A DNA stretch of 64,000 nt from Ktedonobacter racemifer DSM 44963 (GTDB lineage Bacteria > Chloroflexota > Ktedonobacteria > Ktedonobacterales > Ktedonobacteraceae), in NCBI RefSeq assembly GCF_000178855.1, contig NZ_ADVG01000001.1, forward strand, positions 930,001 through 994,000, read 5' to 3'. Shown piece after piece: positions 46,680-55,741 of this stretch. Position 1 is the stretch's first letter, and each line of letters begins with the position of its first letter. The position numbers and the translations under genes are program-made. The notes beneath the pieces were generated by a model that worked only from the letters and a program-made list of their open reading frames with translations, did no database searches and was not told the origin of the DNA.

Positions 46680-47555
46680 ATGGAACCGCACTTCTACCTG
46701 GGCTGTCCCATGTGGGGCTATAAAGCATGGGTGGGAACAGATTTTTTTCCGGCAAAGACACCCGCGAGCGATTTTCTACGCCTCTACAGTAGAAGATTGA
46801 CCTGCGTCGAGGGAAACACGACTTTTTACGCGTTACCCTCCGAGGAGACCGTGGCACGCTGGCACCAGGAAACCCCGGCCACCTTCCGCTTCTGCCCCAA
46901 GGTCTCACGTGATATCAGCCATAGCGCGCCACTCGACGCGCAAAAGAGCGCCGCGCTCCACTTCCTTGAGCGCATGCGTGGACTAGGCGAGCGCCTGGGA
47001 CCCATCTTCTTACAACTGCCTCCCTCCTTTGGCCCAGGGCAACTGACCCAACTCGAACACTTCCTTGACTTCTGGCCGCAAGACGCGCACCTCGCCGTCG
47101 AGGTGCGCCATCCCGACTTCTTTAAAGCACCCCACGCTCACCCCCTGGACGAGTTGCTCCAGCGCTACGCGGTAGCGCGCGTGATTATGGATACACGCCC
47201 AATACGCACAGGGTCGAGCAGCGAGCAGCAGATGCTCCAGGCCCGCGAACGTAAACCCAATCTGCCAGTGCACATAGCTCACACTACAGACTTTGCCTTT
47301 GTCCGCTATATCGGGCATCCGCGCATGGAGGTCAACGCCCCCTTCCTCGATGAGTGGGCACAACAAATGGGCACATGGCTCAAGCAGGGAACAACCGTCT
47401 ATGCTTTCTGCCACTGCCCATTTGAAGAGCACTCACCGGCAATCTGTCGTGAGCTCTATACCCGCATCAAGGCACACGTCACGCTTCCGTCTCTGCCATG
47501 GGAAACTGAGTCGTCAGCGACGGAAACACAGCCGACGCAAGGTCGCCTCTTTTAG
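46680..47555 (+). CDS. DUF72-family protein (YecE-like)
   Basis: The protein has 291 residues. Family phrases are present: YLGCPMWGYKAWVGTDFFP at the start, CVEGNTTFYALPSEETVARW, FRFCPKVSRDISHS, LGPIFLQLPPSFGP, LAVEVRHPDFF and TTDFAFVRYIGHP. The fold is a TIM barrel; the biochemical role of the family is not established. It is preceded by AGGGAGGAGG. Its last 77 bases overlap the convergent glycosyltransferase gene. Confidence 0.88.
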   Translation: MEPHFYLGCPMWGYKAWVGTDFFPAKTPASDFLRLYSRRLTCVEGNTTFYALPSEETVARWHQETPATFRFCPKVSRDISHSAPLDAQKSAALHFLERMRGLGERLGPIFLQLPPSFGPGQLTQLEHFLDFWPQDAHLAVEVRHPDFFKAPHAHPLDELLQRYAVARVIMDTRPIRTGSSSEQQMLQARERKPNLPVHIAHTTDFAFVRYIGHPRMEVNAPFLDEWAQQMGTWLKQGTTVYAFCHCPFEEHSPAICRELYTRIKAHVTLPSLPWETESSATETQPTQGRLF

Positions 47556-48714
47556 AGATCAGGGTAGAAGAGACAGGCAGGTGAACAATGGGAGGTGCCA
47601 CAAGGGCTGGACGCGTCCAATGGTTGCGCACATGGATCGCGATGGCACGGCGATAAACCTGAGTATAGCGCTCGGCCATGGCCTTGACCGAGAAATGCTG
47701 CTCCACGTGGGCACGCACCTGAGCCCGGTCGAGATCATCAATACGCACGATGGATTGTACCATCTCCTCAAGATTGGAGACCAGGAAACCACTCCTGGTA
47801 TGATGCACCACCTCGGGAGCGGCCCCACGCCTAAAGGAGATGACAGGACAGCCTAGCGCCATTGCCTCAAGCATGACCATACCAAAGGGCTCCTCCCAGG
47901 TAATGGGATTGAGCAGCGCCTTCGCGCGACTGAGGAAGTCGAGCTTCTGCTCCATATTGACAGGACCAATATATTTGATCCTTTCCCCATCAAGCTCAGG
48001 CTCAATCTCTTCCTCAAAGTAGCGAACGGCATCGGGCAAGTGACGATCCACAATGCCCGCCAGCATCAATGGCACCCCCGCCTCCTTCGCCGCGGCAATT
48101 GCCAGGTGCGCCCCCTTCTCAGGAACGAAACGTCCTAACCAGGCCAGGTACGGCTCTGGCTCGCTGGTCGTCGGCGTAAACACCTGCATGGGCAGACCAT
48201 GATGAATCACATCCAGAAACTTGAGATCATAAGGAACCTCTTTACGCGCCTGTTCGCTAATGGCGACCAGTGGCACATCGGCAAGCCAGTCCATATAATA
48301 GCTGTCCGCGTCACCAATATAGGAACCTGCCCGGTCAAAGGGAAAGCAGCTATGGAGCGTCATGACCCTGGGAACCGAGAGACTCGCGGTGAGCGGCAGG
48401 AGGTACATATCAGATGCAGAAGAGAGATGCATATGCACAATATCGAAGGTATGCTCGCGAATATACTCAACGGATTTTTGGAGATGATAGAACGCTTTCA
48501 GATGGGCGTACCAGGGAACGCCATCCTCCCCAAGCGCTTTAGGCAAAAATGAGACCAGGCGTGCCGATGTTTTGGTATCACCGGGAGCAAGAAGGGTGAC
48601 AGAATGTCCCTGAGCGACCTGCTCCTCGATTAAGTTATAAATGACAACTTCAGTCCCCCCGTAATTTTTGGGTGGAATAGAAATCCAGGCGGGAGCAATA
48701 TGTACGATGTTCAT
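47479..48714 (-). CDS. family 4 glycosyltransferase
   Basis: This 411-residue GT-B protein has an N-terminal acceptor domain (IAPAWISIPPKNYGGTEVVIY, HMHLSSASDMY) and a C-terminal donor-binding domain with YLAWLGRFVPEKGAHLAI and the EPFGMVMLEAMALGCPVIS signature of GT4 enzymes. It transfers a sugar from a nucleotide donor; donor and acceptor are unknown. The 3' end overlaps the DUF72 gene tail to tail by 77 bases, so the tails encode two proteins on opposite strands. No other sugar genes are adjacent. Confidence 0.9.
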   Translation of the reverse strand: MNIVHIAPAWISIPPKNYGGTEVVIYNLIEEQVAQGHSVTLLAPGDTKTSARLVSFLPKALGEDGVPWYAHLKAFYHLQKSVEYIREHTFDIVHMHLSSASDMYLLPLTASLSVPRVMTLHSCFPFDRAGSYIGDADSYYMDWLADVPLVAISEQARKEVPYDLKFLDVIHHGLPMQVFTPTTSEPEPYLAWLGRFVPEKGAHLAIAAAKEAGVPLMLAGIVDRHLPDAVRYFEEEIEPELDGERIKYIGPVNMEQKLDFLSRAKALLNPITWEEPFGMVMLEAMALGCPVISFRRGAAPEVVHHTRSGFLVSNLEEMVQSIVRIDDLDRAQVRAHVEQHFSVKAMAERYTQVYRRAIAIHVRNHWTRPALVAPPIVHLPVSSTLISKRGDLASAVFPSLTTQFPMAETEA

Positions 48715-48948
48715 ATGATAATTTCTCCAGGCAGTTCAACGCACTACAAAGTTGAGCCAACCACCTCAGAACATCCATGAACAGGAGCGGGTGAAACCGG
48801 CAGACAAGGTATACAATATGCTTGCCTCCTCAAGCACCAGTAGTAAGAGGATAGGAGAGAACCATTGATCTCTCTTTATCATCAGACCTCCGCCTGTGGA
48901 GACCCCTGTGCTTCAGCCAGGGGAGGAAACAGGCGTTCCTTGTTTGGG

Positions 48949-50013
48949 CTAGGAAGGGTGGCTTCCCTTGCCCTTTGACGATGTATGCGTTCCTCTGATC
49001 AACCAGGAGCGCCATGCCACCCAGGTGAAGATTCGACAGGCCTCCACTTTCGCTGCTTGCGTGAGTCGTGTGTTCGTTCTGTATTCATGCAAGCTGATGG
49101 TGTTTCGCTTGCGGTCACATCCCCCGACGGTACAGCGTCCGTATTTCTTGTGCTCGACAAGGGTTCCCCGTTTCACGCCCAATGAGCGGGTTCCCCCATA
49201 GGGCTTGCGCCCTCCTCCCTCGGACGCTTGCAAGCGATGGAGTTGTCGACGATGCAAGACGGCTGGCACCATGTACCACAGACGGGTGCAGGTGGGGTGC
49301 TCCGCCCCACTGATCGAGGCTGCGAGCACCCAACTATCCACCGCATGCGACTCAAAGGACTGCTTCGCCTTGCTCTTCGTCTTTTTGAGGCCATGCTGCT
49401 CTCGAAGCTCCTTCGTCTGCCAGCCCTCACGCAGATGTACGGTGAGTCCCATCTCTCGCAAGAGTTGGTAGAGATGGTTCTTCCCCACTTGGACAGGACT
49501 AAAGGAGCCGTTCCACGTGCCTCCTTTGCCCTTGCGTGTGACCGCCTGCACATCTTCTACCACCACATCCGTGAGTGGAAGGATGTTCCGTAATTGCGCA
49601 ATGATCCTGGCTTTGGCTTCCCATCGACTTCTCGTTGAGGGGGGAAGGCGCTGCTTGCGGTTGAGGCGGTTGTGAAAGCGCTTGGGCCTGCGCCACTTTC
49701 GTTGCCGTCTTGCCCTGCGCATCGTGCGCCTGGTCTCAACCGCACCTTTGACATGATCGGGAGCTTCCACCATCAGGTTGAGCACGGTGTCTTTGGTGCC
49801 AACCACGCTCAAACCTTCAAACTTGGAGCCAGGATCGACCCCTGCGACGAGGGATTGGTTCTCCGGTTCCTGTTCGTAGCTCAGTTGGACGTAAAACAGC
49901 CCGAGCTTGTTGCGCTTGGGTCGTGCGTTGCCGCTTTTGAGCAAGTGGCGTGCCTTCGCCGGTGTGCATGGCATGAGCGCGATCCCGCGTGTATCGACAA
50001 CAGGTATTCGCAT
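48949..50013 (-). CDS. isrB: IsrB, RuvC-only IscB relative
   Basis: This 354-residue protein starts at 50013 after GGAGAAGGG. The N-terminal PLMP-type domain reads VDTRGIALMPCTPAKARHLL. RuvC-I is VAGVDPGSKFEGLSVV; an arginine-rich bridge helix follows (TRRTMRRARRQRKWRRPKRF). RuvC-II is TDVVVEDVQAVT and RuvC-III ESHAVDSWVLAA. No HNH domain lies between RuvC-II and RuvC-III, the feature separating IsrB (a DNA-strand nickase in studied cases) from IscB. The C-terminal region includes TRSLGVKRGTLVEHKKYGRCTV. The reading frame is intact. Confidence 0.9.
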   Translation of the reverse strand: MRIPVVDTRGIALMPCTPAKARHLLKSGNARPKRNKLGLFYVQLSYEQEPENQSLVAGVDPGSKFEGLSVVGTKDTVLNLMVEAPDHVKGAVETRRTMRRARRQRKWRRPKRFHNRLNRKQRLPPSTRSRWEAKARIIAQLRNILPLTDVVVEDVQAVTRKGKGGTWNGSFSPVQVGKNHLYQLLREMGLTVHLREGWQTKELREQHGLKKTKSKAKQSFESHAVDSWVLAASISGAEHPTCTRLWYMVPAVLHRRQLHRLQASEGGGRKPYGGTRSLGVKRGTLVEHKKYGRCTVGGCDRKRNTISLHEYRTNTRLTQAAKVEACRIFTWVAWRSWLIRGTHTSSKGKGSHPS

Positions 50014-50272
50014 AAGGGATTGCCCTTCTCCTGGTCAAGCCAGGGTGACTATGACCCTTCGTGGTGGCATGAGAGGCGTAGCTACGATTGTATCCGTAGC
50101 ATTAGCTTCGGCGTGGCTAGGAGTGGTACGGATTAGGGTGGCGTCCGTGTACATCCTTGTAGCCTCTCACGCTGCTGTCTGTTCCGAAAAACAAAGCCCA
50201 CTAGTCCAAGAATTGCTTTGCTCTAGCCGTTTGGGCAAGCCCCCACATTGAATGTGGGGGTTCTTGACCTCT
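50014..50272 (-). ncRNA. predicted omega RNA of isrB
   Basis: In known IscB/IsrB loci the guide RNA scaffold lies directly upstream of the gene. Here 260 noncoding bases carry a perfect hairpin (50240-50260, CCCCCACATT / AATGTGGGGG), the phrase GGGGGCTTGC shared with the IscB upstream region, and a long-range pairing of GAGAGGC (about 50080) with GCCTCTC (about 50164). Exact ends are not determined. Confidence 0.65.
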
Positions 50273-50654
50273 AACACGGTGTATCACACAAAACTGTTAC
50301 ACGCTTATAAAAGGATGCATGCATATTTATTTTTATTATATAACAAAAAAGAAAAATAAGCAAAACCTTATTGCTGCATTAAGCACACCACAAAACGATA
50401 TAATATTTAGCCACATCATCTATTTATAGTTTATGCATAAAAGCAGAGAAAGATATAGATGCATAAAAGCGGAAACTTGATTGAATACCCTTGAGCAGGG
50501 TGATCTCAACAAACAGCCAGTATTGGACAAATATTACCTCATCTATTTTTCTAAGATGTAGATACTGCACAAGAGGCAACTTTCTCATCCATCCTCGACT
50601 TCTGCCCCTACCACTCTTCTATTTCCGTTTCACCAATCGAGCGTTAGGTGGATA

Positions 50655-50700
50655 AAGGCTAGACTATTGCACTGTATATTAGCTGCAATAGTCTAGCCTT
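50655..50700. terminator. 17-bp perfect hairpin
   Basis: AAGGCTAGACTATTGCA and its complement surround a 12-base loop. No gene is recognised between 50273 and 50940, so what it terminates is unclear; 50290-50650 shows nothing beyond AT-rich sequence. Confidence 0.55.
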
Positions 50701-50738
50701 GCACTCATTGGGGACTCACAAATTCGCGCCTGTGGCGC

Positions 50739-50815
50739 TCTGTTTTTGCTGGGAGTGTGATATGTGTTGGTAGCCTGCGACTACCAACACATATCACACT
50801 CCCAGCAAAAACAGA
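50739..50815. terminator. 35-bp perfect hairpin
   Basis: A 35-base perfect stem (beginning TCTGTTTTTGCTGGGAG) with a 7-base loop lies 125 bases before the YtkA/FixH-like gene. It is the longest perfect hairpin in the window. It is transcription-terminator-like but has no gene directly upstream. Confidence 0.6.
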
Positions 50816-50939
50816 CAATGTAGGGTGGAACAAAGCAAAAATAGGGACTTGCTCCAATAGACAGGGACAGTTCTCTATGTTATAGATAGTGAAGACGGCA
50901 AACGTTCATTTTCTCTACAGTGATAAGGATCTCTAGCAG

Positions 50940-51386
50940 ATGCGTGTACGACCATTCTTCTGGCTTTGCCTGGCTCTCGCCTGTGTAGGCGTCTTGAGTG
51001 TAGCGCTACTTCGACCCGCGATTATTCCAGCCAAACTCCAGGTACAGATTAGTGAGGAGAGCCTGGTCGCCAACCATGCGGCACTTATTCATCTTCATCT
51101 CACAGATACTCAGGGGCTGCCAATTAACCAGGCGCAGGTAACACCTAGCGCCCAGATGCCCGATATGCAGATGGAACCCGTCAGTTCACGCGTCGCTCCT
51201 TTGGGTTCGGGCCAATACGCGATACATATGTACCTGACAATGGCGGGGACCTGGGAGATCACCTTTCAGACACAGGCCAATGGGTTTGCTCCCCTTACCT
51301 ATATACTGCATGTCAAAGTCGCAAAAGACACACAGACCTCATCAGCAGGTTCGCGCGCTCTCCCTTCTCAACAGGCCAGGATATAG
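50940..51386 (+). CDS. exported YtkA/FixH-like beta-sandwich protein
   Basis: This 148-residue protein has an N-terminal hydrophobic signal anchor (FFWLCLALACVGVLSVALL). A beta-rich domain follows with LIHLHLTDTQGLPINQAQV, the Met-rich AQMPDMQMEPVSS and YAIHMYLTMAGTWEITF, a pattern like YtkA-type and FixH domains that often accompany copper handling or respiration. The MPDMQM stretch could bind a soft metal. It lies 79 bases upstream of a sensor kinase and regulator on the same strand, so it may be the extracellular partner of that system. Confidence 0.75.
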   Translation: MRVRPFFWLCLALACVGVLSVALLRPAIIPAKLQVQISEESLVANHAALIHLHLTDTQGLPINQAQVTPSAQMPDMQMEPVSSRVAPLGSGQYAIHMYLTMAGTWEITFQTQANGFAPLTYILHVKVAKDTQTSSAGSRALPSQQARI

Positions 51387-51465
51387 TCGCGCCTATCAAT
51401 CTATGCTAGACTATGGCAAGATATAGCATCAAATACCAAAGTATACTACGTGAAGCGAGCAGACA

Positions 51466-52596
51466 GTGATTCATTTTCTCGTGCGGCAGGTTCGACGTTG
51501 GCGACTCTCACTTTTTGAGAAAGTCATTCTCGCCAACACTCTCATGCTCCTGGGCGAGGCCCAGGTCGGCTTCTGGGTTACCAGCCATAACCTTGAATCC
51601 GCGCATTACCTGCTAGACACTGCTTTTATCGTCGTGGCGACCCTGACAACTGTGGTGATCAACTTCGTCCTCCTCCGCCTCAGTTTTCGCCCCCTCTTTA
51701 GCCTGCTCGCGACCATACGCCAGATTAGTACAGGAGAGACTCAACTACGCGCACCTCTCGATAGGCATGTAGATACCGAAATTGGCGAGCTAGCACGCTC
51801 CTTTAATACCATGCTTGATCGCCTGGAACATACACGGCAAGAGCAAACGCGCCTCATTCTCCAGACACAAGAGAATGAGCGCCGGCGCATCGCCCTGGAG
51901 CTACACGATGAGGCGGGGCAGAATCTGACCGCGCTCCTTATTCATAACGAGCTACTGCGCCAGCAGCTTCAACTCCTGCCCCAACAGGAGATGCACCCCG
52001 CGACCCGGCAGCAGCTTGAGCAAGGCCTACTACATCTGAACCAGCTCACGCAACAGACCCTTGAGGGAGTACGCGTCCTGGCACAACAGCTCCGCCCCAG
52101 CGTCCTGGACGACTTGGGGCTGGCAGCCGCCTTTCGCTGGCTGGTTGAAGATAGCGCGCAACGACTTCAGTTAGAGGTCGGGCTGACACTTGAGGGCATA
52201 AGCGAAGAGGTTCATGCGCTGCCACCGCTTTACGAGACGACGCTCTTTCGCATCGCCCAGGAGAGCCTGACCAATGTGGCGCGCCATGCCCAGGTACAGA
52301 AGGCCAGAATTACGCTCCGCCAGACCAAGCAACATCTCTTGCTCCAGATTAGCGATCAAGGCTGCGGTTATGATCCCGCCAGGGCACACGCAGGTTCTGG
52401 AGTCGTTGGCATGCGTGAACGAGCCTCGTTACTCCAGGGAACACTGACCCTGCGCTCACAGCCAGAACAGGGCACCCATATCGATGTCTGCCTCCCCCTG
52501 CCTGAACAGGCGACATCCCCACAAATTCTGGAGGAAGAAAGAAGCTATGACCCAGAGCAATCCAGTACGAATCACGCGTATTGTCCTGGCCGATGA
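51466..52596 (+). CDS. NarL-type sensor histidine kinase
   Basis: The protein has 376 residues with a GTG start at 51466. An N-terminal hydrophobic segment (FEKVILANTLMLLGEAQVGF) and a second at about 60-80 frame a short sensor loop. A HAMP domain follows (FSLLATIRQISTGE, TEIGELARSFNTMLDRL). The HisKA_3 phospho-acceptor is in RRRIALELHDEAGQN, and the ATPase domain has NVARHAQVQ, DQGCGYDP and GVVGMRERA. The gene overlaps the regulator start by 50 bases, indicating translational coupling. Confidence 0.92.
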   Translation: MIHFLVRQVRRWRLSLFEKVILANTLMLLGEAQVGFWVTSHNLESAHYLLDTAFIVVATLTTVVINFVLLRLSFRPLFSLLATIRQISTGETQLRAPLDRHVDTEIGELARSFNTMLDRLEHTRQEQTRLILQTQENERRRIALELHDEAGQNLTALLIHNELLRQQLQLLPQQEMHPATRQQLEQGLLHLNQLTQQTLEGVRVLAQQLRPSVLDDLGLAAAFRWLVEDSAQRLQLEVGLTLEGISEEVHALPPLYETTLFRIAQESLTNVARHAQVQKARITLRQTKQHLLLQISDQGCGYDPARAHAGSGVVGMRERASLLQGTLTLRSQPEQGTHIDVCLPLPEQATSPQILEEERSYDPEQSSTNHAYCPGR

Positions 52597-53257
52597 CCAT
52601 GACCTCTTACGCCAAGGCTTAACGCTCCTCCTGCAAGCCCAGGCCGATATGCGCGTCGTGGGCGAGGCCCGTAACGGCCTGGAGGCAATCAAGCTCGTTC
52701 AGGAGCAACGGCCCGATATCGTCGTCATGGATATTAGTATGGCTCAGCTCGATGGGCTGGAGGCCTGCGAGCGCATCCGCGCCCTGGCCCCTGGCACGCA
52801 GGTGCTTATGCTCACCATGCACGAGAGCGAAGAATATTTTCTCCAATCGCTCAAAAAAGGGGCTGCAGGCTATATTGTCAAGAAAGCGGCGCCCGCGGAA
52901 CTGTGCAACGCGGTACGTACTATCGCGCAAGGTGGGGCCTTCCTCTACCCTGGCCTGGCCAAAGCCTTGATTCGCGCCTATGTCGCGCCACAGAATCCGC
53001 CTGAGCAACCTGGCTCACTCCCTCCCCAAAGGGCCGAGCTAGACAAAGCCTTACAAACGCTCACCGGGCGTGAGATGGAGGTCTTGAAGCTGGTTGCTGA
53101 GGGCTCTACCAATCAGGAGATCGCCGATAAGCTGGTCATTAGTATCAAAACGGTGCAGGCCCACCGCTCAAACATGATGGAGAAACTGGGGTTGCATGAC
53201 ATTACCCAGTTGGTGCGCTTTGCCCTGCACTATGGTCTGATCTCGCCTCAAATCTAA
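52547..53257 (+). CDS. NarL/LuxR-family response regulator
   Basis: The protein has 236 residues from ATG 52547, preceded by GGAAGAAAGAAG; the frame extends upstream to 52484 without a good site. The receiver has IVLADDHDLLRQG, phospho-acceptor Asp in IVVMDISMAQLDG and Lys in GYIVKKAAP. The C-terminal LuxR helix-turn-helix reads LTGREMEVLKLVAEG then NQEIADKLVISIKTVQAHR. It partners the kinase whose 3' end it overlaps. A terminator follows. Confidence 0.93.
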   Translation: MTQSNPVRITRIVLADDHDLLRQGLTLLLQAQADMRVVGEARNGLEAIKLVQEQRPDIVVMDISMAQLDGLEACERIRALAPGTQVLMLTMHESEEYFLQSLKKGAAGYIVKKAAPAELCNAVRTIAQGGAFLYPGLAKALIRAYVAPQNPPEQPGSLPPQRAELDKALQTLTGREMEVLKLVAEGSTNQEIADKLVISIKTVQAHRSNMMEKLGLHDITQLVRFALHYGLISPQI

Positions 53258-53311
53258 CGAGAGAAGCAGGCTCTCAAGCGAATACTATAGGAAATTTTTC
53301 TACCAAAAACA

Positions 53312-53348
53312 CAATAGGAGAGAGTCGTTTCGCAACTCTCTCCTATTG
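53312..53348 (+). terminator. terminator after two-component operon
   Basis: CAATAGGAGAGAGT and its complement form a 14-base perfect stem with a 9-base loop, 54 bases after the regulator stop. The following 440 bases (53349-53790) hold no supported gene. Confidence 0.75.
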
Positions 53349-53790
53349 CCCCCAACAGGGAGCCAGATGCCGAATTATTGGTGAGCGTTCTCCCCCAAGA
53401 CAGCCCACCAGTACCGTTCACTCAAACGCAAATAGAATTACAACCCTATTTGACGTTTTTATCCCGGCATATTAAAGTGAGGAGCAATCGCTTATGGATA
53501 GTCCTATACTCAGGATGCACAGATAAGCGGTACTTAACCCAGGCAATCATTCGTTTCTACAAACACTACATAAGTATATATAGAGCATGTAGTCGTTTCT
53601 CGCTCCCCAGAGCATATAGTAGCTGATGGAGTATAAGAACGGGTTATCGACTTGTTAAGATACGATTGAGATTCATTGAAATATAATGCTTCAGGTTGAG
53701 AAAACTACATGCATAAACCTGGCAGGAGGACTGTAGACAGTGGCTGTATTGAACGAACAGAGAGCATACCTCTTACGCTGCACGCTCTAC

Positions 53791-54828
53791 CTACAACAGC
53801 AGCGAGCCAATGGTCAGGGCCAGGACAGCGACAAGCGTCACATAATCCATCCCCCGCATCCTGGTCTCGTGTAACATGGTCGGCTTGCCATCGACAGCAT
53901 ATCCTCGCGACTCAAGCGCTGTTGAAAGGTCACTGGCGCGCTGAAATATACCTCGCATCAGGGGAATGACCAGCATGGTAAAGCCCTGAAAGCGCTCGGC
54001 CAGGGTTCCATTAGCCAGTGAAGCTCCACGAGCCAACTGCGCCTTACTAAGTTGCTCAATCTCCTCCAAGAGTGTCGGGATAAAGCGCAACGCGATCAGC
54101 AGCATCAAAGCGAAATCATCGACGGGGAAGCGCACCAGGCGCAAGGGGGCCATCAAGCCGGTAACGCTCTCGACGAGTATCACTGGCGAGGTCGTGAGCA
54201 TAATCAGTAGAGAAAAGGCGTAGAGCAGCAACAGCCCCTCCACCTCAACGACATACCAGACGCCCAGGCGCGTCACAAACACAGGCCCAAGCGCCAACAT
54301 CTGGGTTCCGGCACTACCACTGAGCAACCAGATACCTAGTAGTGAACCAAGCAACAGAACCCAGGCAAGAAAACGGAGTCGCCTCACCCATGGGCGCCGC
54401 CAAAAGGCCTGTACCGCAGACATCCGGAGAAACTGAGAGGCCATCACGACTAGAGAAACGCCAAGGATAACCAGTAGCCCGTTCAGGGCAATACTATAAG
54501 AAACAGGCCAGGGACCTAGCGTGGAGAGCGCTCGGTCGTCCTTGGGCACAACGGTGGCAAAGGGTAGCGTAAGTGAGCCGAGCAAGGACAGCAGCAGGAG
54601 AAAGCGCATGCGCAACCAGAGCACGCGCGGCGCGATGCCTGAAGCGTAAATGATCACGGCCAGCAGGATGATGCCCACTATGTAAGGTGCAAAATGCCAT
54701 GTACGCGTCATCGCGATATATAGCCAGATCGCATACCAGAAGAGCAGCACTAGCTTGGTACGCCCTCGCAAACGATGGAGGAAGCTTTGACCAGGATAAT
54801 AGACGCCAATAGGCAAATTTTGTAGCAT
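53791..54828 (-). CDS. ecfT: ECF transporter transmembrane subunit EcfT
   Basis: The protein has 345 residues. An N-terminal PGQSFLHRLRGRTKLVLLFWY resembles the family start (D-P-R-x-K), followed by six or more hydrophobic helices. The two C-terminal coupling motifs are present: SKAQLARGASLANG and TALESRGYAVDG, each with the x-Arg-Gly that docks into the ATPases. It is longer than the usual 260-270 residues because of extra helices around residues 125-200. It is the last gene of the S-A-A-T operon. Confidence 0.88.
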   Translation of the reverse strand: MLQNLPIGVYYPGQSFLHRLRGRTKLVLLFWYAIWLYIAMTRTWHFAPYIVGIILLAVIIYASGIAPRVLWLRMRFLLLLSLLGSLTLPFATVVPKDDRALSTLGPWPVSYSIALNGLLVILGVSLVVMASQFLRMSAVQAFWRRPWVRRLRFLAWVLLLGSLLGIWLLSGSAGTQMLALGPVFVTRLGVWYVVEVEGLLLLYAFSLLIMLTTSPVILVESVTGLMAPLRLVRFPVDDFALMLLIALRFIPTLLEEIEQLSKAQLARGASLANGTLAERFQGFTMLVIPLMRGIFQRASDLSTALESRGYAVDGKPTMLHETRMRGMDYVTLVAVLALTIGSLLL

Positions 54829-54868
54829 TATCTTTCTTCTCTCATGGACCTCCTACCTGGAGGCACAA

Positions 54869-55741
54869 CTACGACGATGAGCGGGAGAGCTTGCTATACG
54901 TAGCTAGCCAGGCAAAGGCCTCCTCGAGCGAATATACATCAACGGGAAGCGGAACCCCCTGCTGCCGCAGCAAGACAAAGAGCTCGTGTAGCGGCGGTGG
55001 CGCCAGCCCCCAGCCTATAAGTTGATCCGCCTGGGCAAAGATCGTACGCGGAGTTCCCTGGGCGACCAGTCTCCCCTGGTGGAGCACCAGTAGATTATCC
55101 GCCAGGGCCGCGACCTCAGTCATATCATGTGAAACTAGAATAATGGTTATACCGCGCTCCAGAGAGGCCCCGCGCAGATAGGTATAGAACTCGGTACGAG
55201 CTTCGGCGTCCAGGCCTACCGTTGGCTCATCCAGAATCAAGACTGTGGGCTGCATCGCGAGGACGCCAGCCAAAGCGGCGCGCCGCCGCTGACCCCCACT
55301 CAGCTCAAAGGGCGAGCGTTTCGCGTAGTATTCGGGCGCGAGCCCTACGCTCTCAAGCGCCGTGTTCACCCGCGCCTCTATCTCAGCGGATGACAATTTC
55401 ATCCGCCTTGGGCCAAAGGCTACATCGTCGAAGAGGGTCTTCTCAAAAAGCTGCATCTCCGGAAACTGAAAGAGCATCCCCACCCGCTGTCGCAGTAAAC
55501 GCAGGTCGGCGCCCCGCTCAATCACCTTCACGCCATCCACGATAACCTCGCCCGCAGTGGGAAAGAGCAGACCATTAAAGTGCTGGATAAGCGTGCTCTT
55601 CCCAGAGCCCGTAACGCCGATGATGGCAGTGCAGCTCCCACGAGCAATCTCCAGGCTTACCTCGTCAAGCGCCACCTTTGGCTGGGAGCCAGCTTGATAG
55701 ATATGCTTCAACTGACGCACGCGAATAATCGGCTCAGGCAC
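54869..55741 (-). CDS. ecfA2: ECF transporter ATPase (EcfA2-type)
   Basis: The protein has 290 residues from GTG 55741, which has GGGAGG 7 bases upstream; a longer ATG at 55759 is possible. Walker A: GVTGSGKSTL; Q-loop QFPEMQLFE; signature ELSGGQRRR; Walker B VLILDEPTVGLD; H-loop LVSHDM. The C-terminal extension typical of EcfA is present. It overlaps the end of ecfA1 by 8 bases. With EcfA1 it powers vitamin or metal uptake. Confidence 0.92.
   Translation of the reverse strand: MPEPIIRVRQLKHIYQAGSQPKVALDEVSLEIARGSCTAIIGVTGSGKSTLIQHFNGLLFPTAGEVIVDGVKVIERGADLRLLRQRVGMLFQFPEMQLFEKTLFDDVAFGPRRMKLSSAEIEARVNTALESVGLAPEYYAKRSPFELSGGQRRRAALAGVLAMQPTVLILDEPTVGLDAEARTEFYTYLRGASLERGITIILVSHDMTEVAALADNLLVLHQGRLVAQGTPRTIFAQADQLIGWGLAPPPLHELFVLLRQQGVPLPVDVYSLEEAFAWLATYSKLSRSSS

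Larger units (their letters stand above)
48900..50275 (-). mobile_element. IsrB-carrying IS200/IS605-like element
   Basis: The element runs from an upstream RNA region (about 50272) through isrB to a right-end hairpin at 48903-48923 (CCCCTGTGCTTCAGCCAGGGG). The sequence from AAGGAACG through CAGGGGTC is almost the same at the end of the IscB element (62680-62716), so both probably use the same transposase. No TnpA gene is present. Confidence 0.75.

Noticed and set aside
53378..53969. Two overlapping plus-strand frames in the gap before ecfT
   Set aside because: The composition is not protein-like, no ribosome sites are present, and the second runs antisense into ecfT.
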